Assembly: GCA_031082125.1 (NCBI GenBank)
Contig: JAVHLM010000011.1
Span: 60,142-124,141 of the forward strand
From: Candidatus Eremiobacterota bacterium
GTDB taxonomy: Bacteria > Vulcanimicrobiota > CADAWZ01 > Ess09-12
DNA: 64,000 nt
Direction of reading: 5' to 3'
The notes under the pieces were generated by a model. It worked only from the letters and a program-made list of their open reading frames with translations. It had not been told where the DNA came from and did no database searches. Each line of letters starts with the position of its first letter. Position 1 is the first letter of the stretch. Both the position numbers and the translations under genes were made by a program. This document shows positions 52,889 to 61,659 of this stretch, piece after piece.

Positions 52889-54355
52889 ATGATGACCTTG
52901 AGGCATATTATTGCTTTTCTCTCTGTAATTGCGGCAACCAGTTTACTCTGCCCCGGCAGCGGAAGCTGTGCCTCGCGGGAGTGCGGCCATGATACGGCGT
53001 CAGTCATTCCTGACGCAAGGCCGGTGAAGCCTCTTATCACCCCGGGCGTCAAGGTCCCTCCCCCTGTTCCGTCGCCCCTCCCTTCCTGTGCCCCTTCAAG
53101 GCAGGGCGATCTCGATGACCGCTTCGTATGGGCCGTCTTTTTCAAGGACCTTGAAAAAATGAAGTCCCTTCTTGAGGAAGGCGCCAATATCAACGGGAGT
53201 GACAGGACGGGGATGCCGGCCCTGGTGAACCTCTGGAACGGCAGACTCTCCGATTACGGGCAGGTGCTTGATTTCCTCACATCTCATGGCGCCGATATCA
53301 ACGTAAGGGACAGCTCAGGCCAGACCATCATTCACCGCATGGCCTGCGAAATGAATTTCAACAGGCCTCTCTATGACTACCTTGCGGCCCACGGCGCCAA
53401 CCTTGATATCGCCGACAATGACGGCTACACGCCCCTTCTCTGGGCAGTGGCTTTCAGCAACGAGAGGATGGTTCGCCTTTTGCTGGCGGGAAACGCCGAC
53501 ATGACGGCAAAAAACAAATACGGGCTCACGGTCCTGGAGAGCGCCAGGCTTGCCGATAACAAGAACATCCTGCGCCTCCTTGGCGGGAAGATGGAAAGGA
53601 AAGCGATGGGAGTCCCTCCTTGCATGCTCCTGGACCTTAACCCGCAGATTAACACGCACCTGCTCACCCTTTACCAGGGTTTTGACGTGAAGAAACTCCA
53701 GAAATCGATGGCGGCCTTCCAGGCCAATCCAGGCCCCGCCACCACGGAGAAGCTGCTCGCGTGCTATGCTCCATTGAAAAAAAACAACCTGGCTCGAAAA
53801 GTGAGAATGAGCATCCAGAAGGGCTGGAGTGTCGATGAAGAGGACTCTTCAGGCGGTACCCTTCTCTACCATGCAGCCCTGGTGGGCGACCTCGCCACGG
53901 CAAAGCTTCTCATTGAGAGCGGTGCCGATATCAATGCCAGAGGGGCCTGCGGCATGACTCCCCTTTATGCCGCCGTCACCAATAATCAGAAGGAGATGGT
54001 CCTTTTCCTGCTGAAAAAAGGCGGCAGCTCAATGACGAAAACAGAAGCAATCCCTTCAACGGGCGATCTCGGCGGAAACACGCCCCTCCATATGGCTTCA
54101 ATGTTCTGTGACAGAGAAGTTGTGAAGGCCATGCTTGACAGGGGCGCCAAGGTAAATGTAAAAAACGTCACAGGCGCCACTCCTCTTCATTTCGCAGCCC
54201 GATCCGGCAACATGGAAGCAGCAGCCCTGCTTATCAAAAGAGGCGCCGATATCAATGCCAGTGCCCAGGGCCTCACGCCCCTCCAGATTGCGAGAGCCTG
54301 CAACAGGGAAAAGTGCGCCCGCTTCCTTAAGGCCCGCGGGGCAAAAGCGCCATAG
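52889..54355 (+). CDS. Exported ankyrin-only protein, mosaic of both caspase partners
   Basis: 488 aa. The N-terminal hydrophobic segment (about 5-24) is a signal peptide; Cys residues follow it but no clean lipobox. There is no peptidase domain. Residues about 75-225 match the ankyrin part of the second caspase (FVWAVFFKDLEKMKSLLEEG; DSSGQTIIHRMA). Residues about 250-488 match the ankyrin part of the first caspase (SSGGTLLYHAALVGDLATAK; DLGGNTPLHMAS; EVVKAMLDRGAKVNVKN). It thus joins both binding modules and may be an adaptor, inhibitor or substrate collector for the two caspases. It starts 12 bp after caspase A. Confidence 0.9.
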   Translation: MMTLRHIIAFLSVIAATSLLCPGSGSCASRECGHDTASVIPDARPVKPLITPGVKVPPPVPSPLPSCAPSRQGDLDDRFVWAVFFKDLEKMKSLLEEGANINGSDRTGMPALVNLWNGRLSDYGQVLDFLTSHGADINVRDSSGQTIIHRMACEMNFNRPLYDYLAAHGANLDIADNDGYTPLLWAVAFSNERMVRLLLAGNADMTAKNKYGLTVLESARLADNKNILRLLGGKMERKAMGVPPCMLLDLNPQINTHLLTLYQGFDVKKLQKSMAAFQANPGPATTEKLLACYAPLKKNNLARKVRMSIQKGWSVDEEDSSGGTLLYHAALVGDLATAKLLIESGADINARGACGMTPLYAAVTNNQKEMVLFLLKKGGSSMTKTEAIPSTGDLGGNTPLHMASMFCDREVVKAMLDRGAKVNVKNVTGATPLHFAARSGNMEAAALLIKRGADINASAQGLTPLQIARACNREKCARFLKARGAKAP

Positions 54356-54367
54356 GAGGTCATTCCG

Positions 54368-55891
54368 ATGAAGCTGAACAGATGCATTGTGCTCGCTGCC
54401 CTGCTGGCAGCGGCTCTGTTATACTGTCTGCCTGCAAGGCCCGCTCCCGCGGTGGAACAGGGACGGCGTTGGGCTATCGTCATCGGCATAAACAGCTACT
54501 TCAAGGAAGTCTCGCCGCTCCATTGTGCCGTCAATGATGCCAGGGAATTAAAAAAGGCACTCATTGAAGTGGCAGCCTTCAAGGACGATGATGTATTCCT
54601 CCTCACCAGCGAGCAGAAAGGAAACCGGATGCCCGACAAGGGCACCATCATCCGCTGGGTGTCCTACATCAAGTCACAGGCAAAGGCCAGTGACACCTTT
54701 CTCTTCTTCTTCTCGGGTCATGGGATGGACATGGAAAAGGAGAGCTATCTTCTCACGATGGAGAGCGACCCCTACAGCAAGGACACCCTCGAGGAGACAT
54801 CCCTCAAGGTCTCGAACCTAAGGAGATATCTTGAGGAAATGCCTGCAGGGAAAAAAATCATCATCATTGACGCCTGCAGGAACGATCCACGCTCAGGGAA
54901 AGGCGACAAGGACAACGTCCTTACTGAATCATTTGCGAAGAGGCTCAAGCTAAAAGGCCCCATGGAGGCGAAACCGGGCAGCGCCGTACCAGCGGGAACC
55001 ATGGCATTCAACGCCACTTTCTTCTCATGCAGCAGGGAGCAGCGCTCGTATGAGTGGTCTGAGAATTCCATGGGCTTTTTTACCTATTACCTGGTGCAGG
55101 GCCTCCGCGGCGGCGCAAAGAACACAAAAGGTGCCGTCACCGTCAAATCACTGGACGAATATCTTGGATTGACTGTGGCACAGGCAGTAAAGCGCGAGCG
55201 TGGAAGCGTCCAGGCGCCATGGATAACCCTCGATGGCACCTCAGGAGGCCTGGAGTTCGCCCTTGCCCATCCTCAGGGCTCCGGCTACGTGGTGCCTTCT
55301 CCCGCTACCCTGACCACTGAAGCCCCCCCTCCCCCTGTATATGCCACCCCCGCGCTGCCTTCCATAGCACCCGTTCCTCCACCGGGGCAGGGGACGCTGG
55401 AGAATGACTTCGTATGGGCCGTTTTCCATAAGAACATGGATGATATCAAATCACTGATTGCCAGGGGAGCCGATGTGAACGGAAGGGATATAAATGGAAT
55501 ATCGGCTGTGGCGAACCTTTACAATCGCGATTTTGAAGAATACAAGCCGGTGCTTGATTACATTCTGCAGCATGGCGCAGATATCAATACAAGGGATTCC
55601 TCGGGACAGACGATTCTCCATAGAATGGCGTCAGGAGATACATTTCCCAGGGATTTTCTGGAATATCTTATCACTCATAAAATAGATATCAACGCCGCGG
55701 ATAACGACGGTTACACGGCGCTCCACTGGGCCGTCACCTTCAATAACGAGAAAATCACCGCTTTTCTTATTTCAAAAAAGGCCAGCATCAATATGAGAAA
55801 CAAAAGCGGCGACACCCCTCTGGGAATAGCCAGTATCAGGAAATACGAGAAGATAACGAGAATGCTCCGTGAAGCAGGGGCAAAGGAATAA
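54368..55891 (+). CDS. Exported caspase-like peptidase with ankyrin repeats (B)
   Basis: 507 aa; TAGGAGG precedes the ATG. Signal peptide about 1-27 (IVLAALLAAALLYC core). Caspase-like domain about 33-260 with His118 in FFFSGHGMD and Cys170 in IIDACRNDPRSG. Long stretches are identical to caspase A around the active site (QKGNRMPDKGTI, LLTMESDPYS), so the two arose by duplication. A Pro-rich linker (about 300-340) leads to four or five ankyrin repeats (345-507; VWAVFHKNMDDIKSL, DSSGQTILHRMA, DNDGYTALHWAV) that are of a different subtype from those of caspase A. Confidence 0.92.
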   Translation: MKLNRCIVLAALLAAALLYCLPARPAPAVEQGRRWAIVIGINSYFKEVSPLHCAVNDARELKKALIEVAAFKDDDVFLLTSEQKGNRMPDKGTIIRWVSYIKSQAKASDTFLFFFSGHGMDMEKESYLLTMESDPYSKDTLEETSLKVSNLRRYLEEMPAGKKIIIIDACRNDPRSGKGDKDNVLTESFAKRLKLKGPMEAKPGSAVPAGTMAFNATFFSCSREQRSYEWSENSMGFFTYYLVQGLRGGAKNTKGAVTVKSLDEYLGLTVAQAVKRERGSVQAPWITLDGTSGGLEFALAHPQGSGYVVPSPATLTTEAPPPPVYATPALPSIAPVPPPGQGTLENDFVWAVFHKNMDDIKSLIARGADVNGRDINGISAVANLYNRDFEEYKPVLDYILQHGADINTRDSSGQTILHRMASGDTFPRDFLEYLITHKIDINAADNDGYTALHWAVTFNNEKITAFLISKKASINMRNKSGDTPLGIASIRKYEKITRMLREAGAKE

Positions 55892-55916
55892 TATGCGCTC
55901 TCCAGGAGGAGAACCT

Positions 55917-57989
55917 ATGAGAATGTCAAAATGGCTCTTTCTATTTATCCTTATATTCGCCGCCCTTTTTTCCCCCCGCGCAGCCGAGGCCGGCACCAGA
56001 AAAGCCCTCCTCATAGGGGTGAACGAATATACCGCCGTGAGAAACTGCAACCTCCTGGGCTGCGAAAATGATACGGACCTGATGAGCCATCTCCTGACCA
56101 TGAAATATGGTTTCAAGAAAAATGACATCAAAGTCCTCAGGAGCAGGGAAGCCACTCTTAACGGCATAAGAAGAGCCCTGGAAGAGTTTCTGACCTCAAT
56201 TGCACCCGATGACACCGTAGTGTTCTTCTTCAGCGGCCATGGCACCCGGACCAACGACCTTAACGGTGACGAGCCTGACGGCTATGACGAGGCCCTCTGC
56301 CCCCGCGATGCCGTGGCGTCCCTCACTGCCCCCCGGAATCTCCTCCTTGACGACGAGCTCGGGAGCTTCCTCGGGAGAATCCCTGCCAGAAATCTCACCG
56401 TGATCCTGGACTGCTGCTTCTCGGGGACTGCAACCCGTGCCCTCTCCGATACAGGCACCAAGGGCCTGCAGGGAGGGTTCCTTACCGAGGCGGTAAAGAA
56501 AAAGATCAAATTCATGAATCCGGGAGACTTCAACGAGGCAGTCCCGGCCTCAGGTAAGAGATTCTTCGATACCCGCGCAAAATCAGGCTCCAAAGAAGCG
56601 GGGACCTCCATCATTCTCCCGTGGGTGGTCATCTCGGGATGCGCCTCCTATGAAAAATCCCAGGAGAGCAGCATTGAGGTCAAAAACAGGACCTTCCCCT
56701 GCGGCCTCCTTACAAAGCACCTTTTCAGCTATCTGAGTAATAATCCAAAAGATACCTACGAAGATTCCTTGAGGGAGATCAAAAGAGCCGTAGTGGCAGA
56801 GAACCCTTTGCAGACTCCTCAGCTCGAAGGCAATTACCTCTTCAGGGGGTTCTTCAAAGAAGGGTTTCCCCAGGCAGCATCATCGGAGCCCAGGGCACGT
56901 CCTCCCGTTCAAAGTCCTCCCGTGCAAAGTCCTCCCGTGCAAAGCGACCCGGTGAACAGCGTGACAGCTGTCAATGGTGCAACTGCTACAATAAGCACAG
57001 GAGCAGGTACGGGCATCACAAGCGGTTCTCTCCTTGCCGCTTACCCTCCCGCTTCCACAGGTGTTGAAAAATCATCAAGCATCGGTCTGCTGAGAGTGAA
57101 GACTCTTGATGCAGTCTCGTGCACCGCCGATATCATTGAAGGCCTGGGTCGTGTAGTCCCCGGCTGCCCGGTCAGGGAGAAAACGAGGGTATATGCGAAT
57201 GCGCCCGTCACTGTTGCAATAGAAGATTTTACAGGAGCTGATGGGATCGCGGCGAAACTCGGGGCCCTTCCCTATGTGAAGGTTGAAAGAGGGAATTCCG
57301 ATGCTGACCGTCTTATCCTCCCTTCTCTCAATGGAGGCGGCTATGGCCTTTATGCCCCCGATTTCACTCTGCTGCAGGACTTCAGGAGAGAATCTCCCGG
57401 GGCCATTGCGGCTGCCGCCGCACCGAGCCTCAAGTCCGCTTACTACATAAAATGCCTGGGAAACCTCCGCAACCCCCTGGAGCCCTTCTCGGTGAAACTG
57501 GACCTTGATGAAGACAAGCCCGTCTATAAGGTGGGCGATCAACTGGGCGTCACCTTCAGGACCGATGAGGACTGCCATCTTATTCTCCTCCATGTCTCTT
57601 CAGACGGGCTCATATCGGTAATCTTTCCCAACAGGTATGACAGCGAGAGCTTCGTGAAAAAAGGCCGGAAATACACCATCCCCCCTTTCAGGGATGGAAA
57701 GTTTCTCTTCACTTACAGGATTGCCGGGCCTTCGGGGCAGGAGATGATCAAGGCGATTGCCACGAGGGAGTATATCGATCCATGGGGAATTGATCCGAAG
57801 AGCCTCAGGAGCGCCTTCAGGGAGATCGAAGGAGACCCTGTGGCCCTTATGAAAAAGCTCCTGGAGACCCTCAGGCAGAAGCTTGAGGGCACAGGCCAGG
57901 GCCCGGGGGGAGGAGTCTCCCTTCCCGTGGGAGCGGGGGACAGGGCATCCTGGGCCACCGACGGCGTCACCTACGTGATAGAGGAGTAA
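55917..57989 (+). CDS. Exported metacaspase-type peptidase with DUF4384-like domain
   Basis: 690 aa from ATG 55917, which follows AGGAGGAGAACCT; an in-frame ATG at 55869 overlaps the previous gene. Signal peptide 1-25 (FLFILIFAALF core, AEA-G). Peptidase C14 domain about 28-310 of the type I metacaspase kind: LLIGVNEYTAVRNCNLLGCE, His108 in FFSGHGTRTND, Cys167 in VILDCCFSGTATR. A short linker with PPVQS repeats follows. The C-terminal region (about 520-630) fits DUF4384: VKLDLDEDKPVYKVGDQL, EDCHLILLHVSSDGLISVIF, FPNRYDS. Its substrate preference probably differs from caspases A and B. Confidence 0.9.
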   Translation: MRMSKWLFLFILIFAALFSPRAAEAGTRKALLIGVNEYTAVRNCNLLGCENDTDLMSHLLTMKYGFKKNDIKVLRSREATLNGIRRALEEFLTSIAPDDTVVFFFSGHGTRTNDLNGDEPDGYDEALCPRDAVASLTAPRNLLLDDELGSFLGRIPARNLTVILDCCFSGTATRALSDTGTKGLQGGFLTEAVKKKIKFMNPGDFNEAVPASGKRFFDTRAKSGSKEAGTSIILPWVVISGCASYEKSQESSIEVKNRTFPCGLLTKHLFSYLSNNPKDTYEDSLREIKRAVVAENPLQTPQLEGNYLFRGFFKEGFPQAASSEPRARPPVQSPPVQSPPVQSDPVNSVTAVNGATATISTGAGTGITSGSLLAAYPPASTGVEKSSSIGLLRVKTLDAVSCTADIIEGLGRVVPGCPVREKTRVYANAPVTVAIEDFTGADGIAAKLGALPYVKVERGNSDADRLILPSLNGGGYGLYAPDFTLLQDFRRESPGAIAAAAAPSLKSAYYIKCLGNLRNPLEPFSVKLDLDEDKPVYKVGDQLGVTFRTDEDCHLILLHVSSDGLISVIFPNRYDSESFVKKGRKYTIPPFRDGKFLFTYRIAGPSGQEMIKAIATREYIDPWGIDPKSLRSAFREIEGDPVALMKKLLETLRQKLEGTGQGPGGGVSLPVGAGDRASWATDGVTYVIEE
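56901..56960. repeat. 15-bp coding tandem repeat (PPVQS units)
   Basis: Three near-identical 15-bp units (56901-56915, 56916-56930, 56931-56945) and a diverged fourth (56946-56960, DPVNS) encode a flexible linker between the metacaspase and the rest of the protein. Confidence 0.85.
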
Positions 57990-58023
57990 GGGGAAACTCA
58001 TACGGCACAAGGAGGATCATCAT

Positions 58024-59067
58024 ATGCACATCGCCGGAAGCCTGACAAAAATTGCAGGAATAGCGCTCCTTATTCTCCTGTGGTGCTCAACGACCGTCCT
58101 GGCGAAGTCTTACCTGATAAGCGGCGAAAACCTCGGCAGGGATGCTGAATGGGCACGCTTCTCAGTAAAAATACAGACGGCAAAGAAAGCATATATGACC
58201 GGTGAAAATGTCGTGGCCACTGTCACGGCAGACCGCGACTGCTATTTCCTTGTTTATTGCACCAATGAAAGCGGCTTCTGCCTCATAATCTATCCAAATC
58301 AATACGCGGCGAAAAACACCCTCAAGGCCGGCGAAAGCCTGGTGCTGGGCGATGATCCACAGGGATCGTTCTCCCTCGAGGTGCAGCCGGAGAAGGAAAG
58401 GGACTACCTCCAGGTCATCGCCACAGAGGAGCCCATCAGCACTGCATCCCTGGCCGGCATCACCGACCCCGCGGAATTCGTAAAAAAAGTGCGGATGATC
58501 CTCCGTGAGAGAGTGCTCAGGCATGCGGCGAAAAGGGAGCATACCGGCCCGGCAGCCCTCTCTGAAAGAGTTTTTGCCATAGGAACCACCGATTACACCT
58601 GCAATTACGATTCATATTATCCACCGGGCGTCGAGGCGCCGACGACGCCCCCCATTGTAGCCGATACCAAGGCGCCGGTGATTGAGATCCGCAGGGTGGA
58701 AGCGCCTGCAAAAGCAGTATTCCTCGTGGGTCCCGATGCCCCCTCTGTGAAACAAATGAAAAACAATATCTATATAGTGAACAGTACCTCGGCAGTGATA
58801 ACGGGAACAGTCACGCACCGCAGCGGGATCAGGAAAATCCTGGTAAACGGCACTCCCCCCACCATAAAGCGCATCGGTGCCACCAAGGCTTCCGCTCCCG
58901 GAGAAAAAAGGATAGTCATCGAGGAGGGGAGGGAAGTCCCCGTTCCGGTGCTGGATTTCGAGTATGAGCTCAAAGGGCTGAGCCCTGTCCCCCGGGAGGT
59001 CATTGTGACTGCAGAAGGCCTCGACGGCACGGTGACAAAAGAGGTGCTCAGGCTGAGAAAGAATTAG
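58024..59067 (+). CDS. Exported DUF4384-like protein
   Basis: 347 aa; AAGGAGG precedes the ATG. Signal peptide 1-27 (GIALLILLWCSTTVLA). Residues about 45-150 match the DUF4384-like region of the preceding metacaspase (FSVKIQTAKKAYMTGENV, RDCYFLVYCTNESGFCLIIY). Residues about 220-347 form a beta-rich region with Ig-like alternation (VIEIRRVEAPAKAV, ITGTVTHRSGIRKILVNG, REVIVTAEGLDG). No catalytic motif. As a stand-alone copy of the domain fused to the metacaspase, it may bind the same ligand or surface. It precedes mprF by 11 bp. Confidence 0.82.
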   Translation: MHIAGSLTKIAGIALLILLWCSTTVLAKSYLISGENLGRDAEWARFSVKIQTAKKAYMTGENVVATVTADRDCYFLVYCTNESGFCLIIYPNQYAAKNTLKAGESLVLGDDPQGSFSLEVQPEKERDYLQVIATEEPISTASLAGITDPAEFVKKVRMILRERVLRHAAKREHTGPAALSERVFAIGTTDYTCNYDSYYPPGVEAPTTPPIVADTKAPVIEIRRVEAPAKAVFLVGPDAPSVKQMKNNIYIVNSTSAVITGTVTHRSGIRKILVNGTPPTIKRIGATKASAPGEKRIVIEEGREVPVPVLDFEYELKGLSPVPREVIVTAEGLDGTVTKEVLRLRKN

Positions 59068-59078
59068 GACGAGGTCGT

Positions 59079-61637
59079 ATGGTCAAGAAGCTCTCGGGAT
59101 TAGCTGCGCCTGCCATCAGCATCATTCTCTTTTTCGTGGCCCTCAGGACGATAAGCCACCTGCTGAGAGAGCACAACTACCACGATATAATAAGCTATCT
59201 GAAAGCCATGCCGGCATTGCACGTCACCGTGGCGGTCATTCTCACCATGCTTGGCTACTTCACCCTCACATTATATGATTTTCTGGCGCTCCACTACGTA
59301 AAATTCAACCTGCCTTATAGAAATATTGCCCTTGCCTCCTTTATCAGCTATGCCTTCAGCAACACCATTGGATTCTCATTCCTCTCAGGGGGCTCGGTGC
59401 GCTACCGCCTCTATACCTCATGGGGAATCCAGGCCCTTGATATCGCGAAAATCCTGGCATTCTGCAGCGCAACTCTCTGGCTCGGCTTTTTTGCCATTGC
59501 AGGCACTGCTTTCACGCGGGGAAACATAACCGTGCCGGCAGGCGTCCACCTGCCTTTCCACTCTTTGCATGCTCTTGGCGCCCTTTTTCTCATGGCCGTT
59601 CTTGGATACCTTGTGCTCTGCACCTCGAAGAAAAGGAGCTTCTTGATCAAAAACCTGGAATTCACCCTCCCCCGCTTCTCCATGGCCTGCGCCCAGGTGG
59701 TCCTCGCCTCCCTTGACTGGCTCGTGGCGGCAAGCGTTCTCTACATTCTTCTTCCCCAGGGCGATCCCGTCAACTTTTTCCTTTTTATAGCCCTTTTCCT
59801 CCTTGCGCAGATCGCGGGGGTAGCGAGCCAGGTCCCCGGCGGCCTGGGGATTTTCGAGTCTGTCATGATGCTCCTGCTTGGCCCCTCCTTCAACGGATCG
59901 CAGCTGATTGCCTCTCTTCTCGCTTTCCGTCTGATATATTACCTGCTCCCTCTCATCGTTGCTGCAGCCCTCCTGGGAATCCAGGAGATTCTCCACAGGA
60001 AGGAGTCCATGAAGCAGCTTGCCGGGACCCTCAGTCAATGGATCCCTGCAATTGCACCCTATGTACTCTCCCTGGCAACCCTTATCGGCGGAGCCACCCT
60101 CCTCTTCTCGGGGGCTCTTCCTGCCGACAAGCATCGCATAAGACTTCTTGTCGAGCTTGTGCCGCTCCCTGTCCTGGAGATATCACATTTCCTCGGGAGC
60201 CTCGTGGGAACAGCACTCCTCCTGCTCGCCTGGGGCATTCAGCGCCGTATTGATGCCGCCTATCATCTGACAGTGGCCCTTCTCTGCTCAGGGATAGTAT
60301 TTTCCCTTCTGAGAGGCCTCAATTACGAGGAAGCGCTAGTGCTCCTTGTGATGCTTCTCGCCTTGCTCCCGGCAAAGCAGCAGTTTTACAGGAAATCATC
60401 GCTCACTTCAGCATCCTCACCGATTCAATGGGCCTCGCTGGTGATCATCATCCTGTTGTGTTCTCTCTGGCTTGGCTCCTTCTCGCACAAGCATGTGGAA
60501 TACTCCCATGAGCTCTGGTGGAACTTCAGCCTGAAAGGCGATGCACCACGCTTTTTGCGGGCATCCATAGGTGCCGTGGCCTTGCTGCTCTTTTTTGCCA
60601 TTGGCAGGCTTTTCAGGCCTGCCGCACCGTCGCCAGGCCCTCCCTCGGCGGAGGACCTGGCAAAAGCCAGGGCAATAGTGGAAGCCTCGCCGAGGACTTA
60701 CCCCTCTATCTCGCTCCTTGGCGACAAGAATTTTCTCTTCAGCGAAAGCGGGCGCTCCTTTCTCATGTTCGGCACCCATGGCAGGACCTGGGTAGCCCTG
60801 GGGGACCCCGCCGGCCTTGAGGAGGAAAAGGCCGAGCTCACCTGGCAGCTCAGGGAGCTCGTGGACCGCCACGACGGCAGAACAGTCTACTACGACGTGC
60901 AGCGTGAATACCTCCATCTCTATGTGGACCTGGGCCTCACTCTTCTCAAGCTTGGAGAAGAAGCCCGCGTGCCCCTCGGCTCGTTTTCCATGGAGGGAAG
61001 CTCTCGAAAAAAGTTTCGAAACCTTATCAGCAAGCTTGAGAAGGAAGGCTCTTCTTTCGAGATTCTCCCGAAAGAAGAGGTGGTTGCGCTGCTCCCCGAG
61101 CTGAAAGCGGTATCAGACGCGTGGCTTGCCCATAAAAATACCAGGGAAAAGAAATTCACCCTTGGAAACTTCAGCAAGGCTTATCTTTCCTGTTTTCCCG
61201 CCGCCATCGTCAGATATGAGGGCAGGATCATGGCCTTCGCCAATCTCTGGACCGGCGCAGGGAAAGAGGAAATCTCCATTGATCTGATGAGGTATATTCC
61301 AGAAGAGGCGCCTTCAGGGGTGATGGAATATCTTTTCATAAAGCTCATTGCCTGGAGCAGCCAAGAGGGGTACCGGTGGTTCAACCTGGGGATGGCGTCC
61401 CTTTCAGGCCTCGAGGACAGGGCCCTGGCTCCCCTCTGGAACAGGCTGGGATCTGCAGTGTTCCGCCATGGGGAGCACTTTTACAATTTCCAGGGGCTCA
61501 GACAGTATAAGGAAAAGTTTGATCCCCTCTGGGAGCCCAAGTATATCGCCTATCCAGGCGGGCTTACCCTTCCTTCCATCCTTGCCGATATTGCCTTTCT
61601 CACCGCCGGAGGCATCAAAGGAATCGTGGCAAAGTAA
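59079..61637 (+). CDS. mprF: MprF: aminoacyl-phosphatidylglycerol synthase/flippase
   Basis: 852 aa, normal for the family. The N-terminal two thirds form the membrane flippase (about 14 segments over 1-535) with the hallmark SNTIGFSFLSGGSVRYRLYTSWG and SQVPGGLGIFESVMMLLLG. The C-terminal cytosolic DUF2156 domain (about 555-852) has SFLMFGTHGRTWVALGDPAG, LGLTLLKLGEEARVPL, KFTLGNFSKAYLSCFP and FNLGMASLSGLEDR. It transfers lysine or alanine from tRNA to phosphatidylglycerol and flips it, lowering surface negative charge. It ends the caspase operon, linking envelope charge with the exported peptidases. Amino-acid specificity cannot be told. Confidence 0.95.
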   Translation: MVKKLSGLAAPAISIILFFVALRTISHLLREHNYHDIISYLKAMPALHVTVAVILTMLGYFTLTLYDFLALHYVKFNLPYRNIALASFISYAFSNTIGFSFLSGGSVRYRLYTSWGIQALDIAKILAFCSATLWLGFFAIAGTAFTRGNITVPAGVHLPFHSLHALGALFLMAVLGYLVLCTSKKRSFLIKNLEFTLPRFSMACAQVVLASLDWLVAASVLYILLPQGDPVNFFLFIALFLLAQIAGVASQVPGGLGIFESVMMLLLGPSFNGSQLIASLLAFRLIYYLLPLIVAAALLGIQEILHRKESMKQLAGTLSQWIPAIAPYVLSLATLIGGATLLFSGALPADKHRIRLLVELVPLPVLEISHFLGSLVGTALLLLAWGIQRRIDAAYHLTVALLCSGIVFSLLRGLNYEEALVLLVMLLALLPAKQQFYRKSSLTSASSPIQWASLVIIILLCSLWLGSFSHKHVEYSHELWWNFSLKGDAPRFLRASIGAVALLLFFAIGRLFRPAAPSPGPPSAEDLAKARAIVEASPRTYPSISLLGDKNFLFSESGRSFLMFGTHGRTWVALGDPAGLEEEKAELTWQLRELVDRHDGRTVYYDVQREYLHLYVDLGLTLLKLGEEARVPLGSFSMEGSSRKKFRNLISKLEKEGSSFEILPKEEVVALLPELKAVSDAWLAHKNTREKKFTLGNFSKAYLSCFPAAIVRYEGRIMAFANLWTGAGKEEISIDLMRYIPEEAPSGVMEYLFIKLIAWSSQEGYRWFNLGMASLSGLEDRALAPLWNRLGSAVFRHGEHFYNFQGLRQYKEKFDPLWEPKYIAYPGGLTLPSILADIAFLTAGGIKGIVAK

Positions 61638-61659
61638 CCCGTGCCCCCTGGGTGCCGCT

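Noticed and set aside
44046-55891. AddAB plus caspases as a classical cytosolic anti-phage island
   Set aside because: The caspases carry clear signal peptides and a separate promoter, and AddAB is a housekeeping recombination complex; no phage-sensing component is seen.
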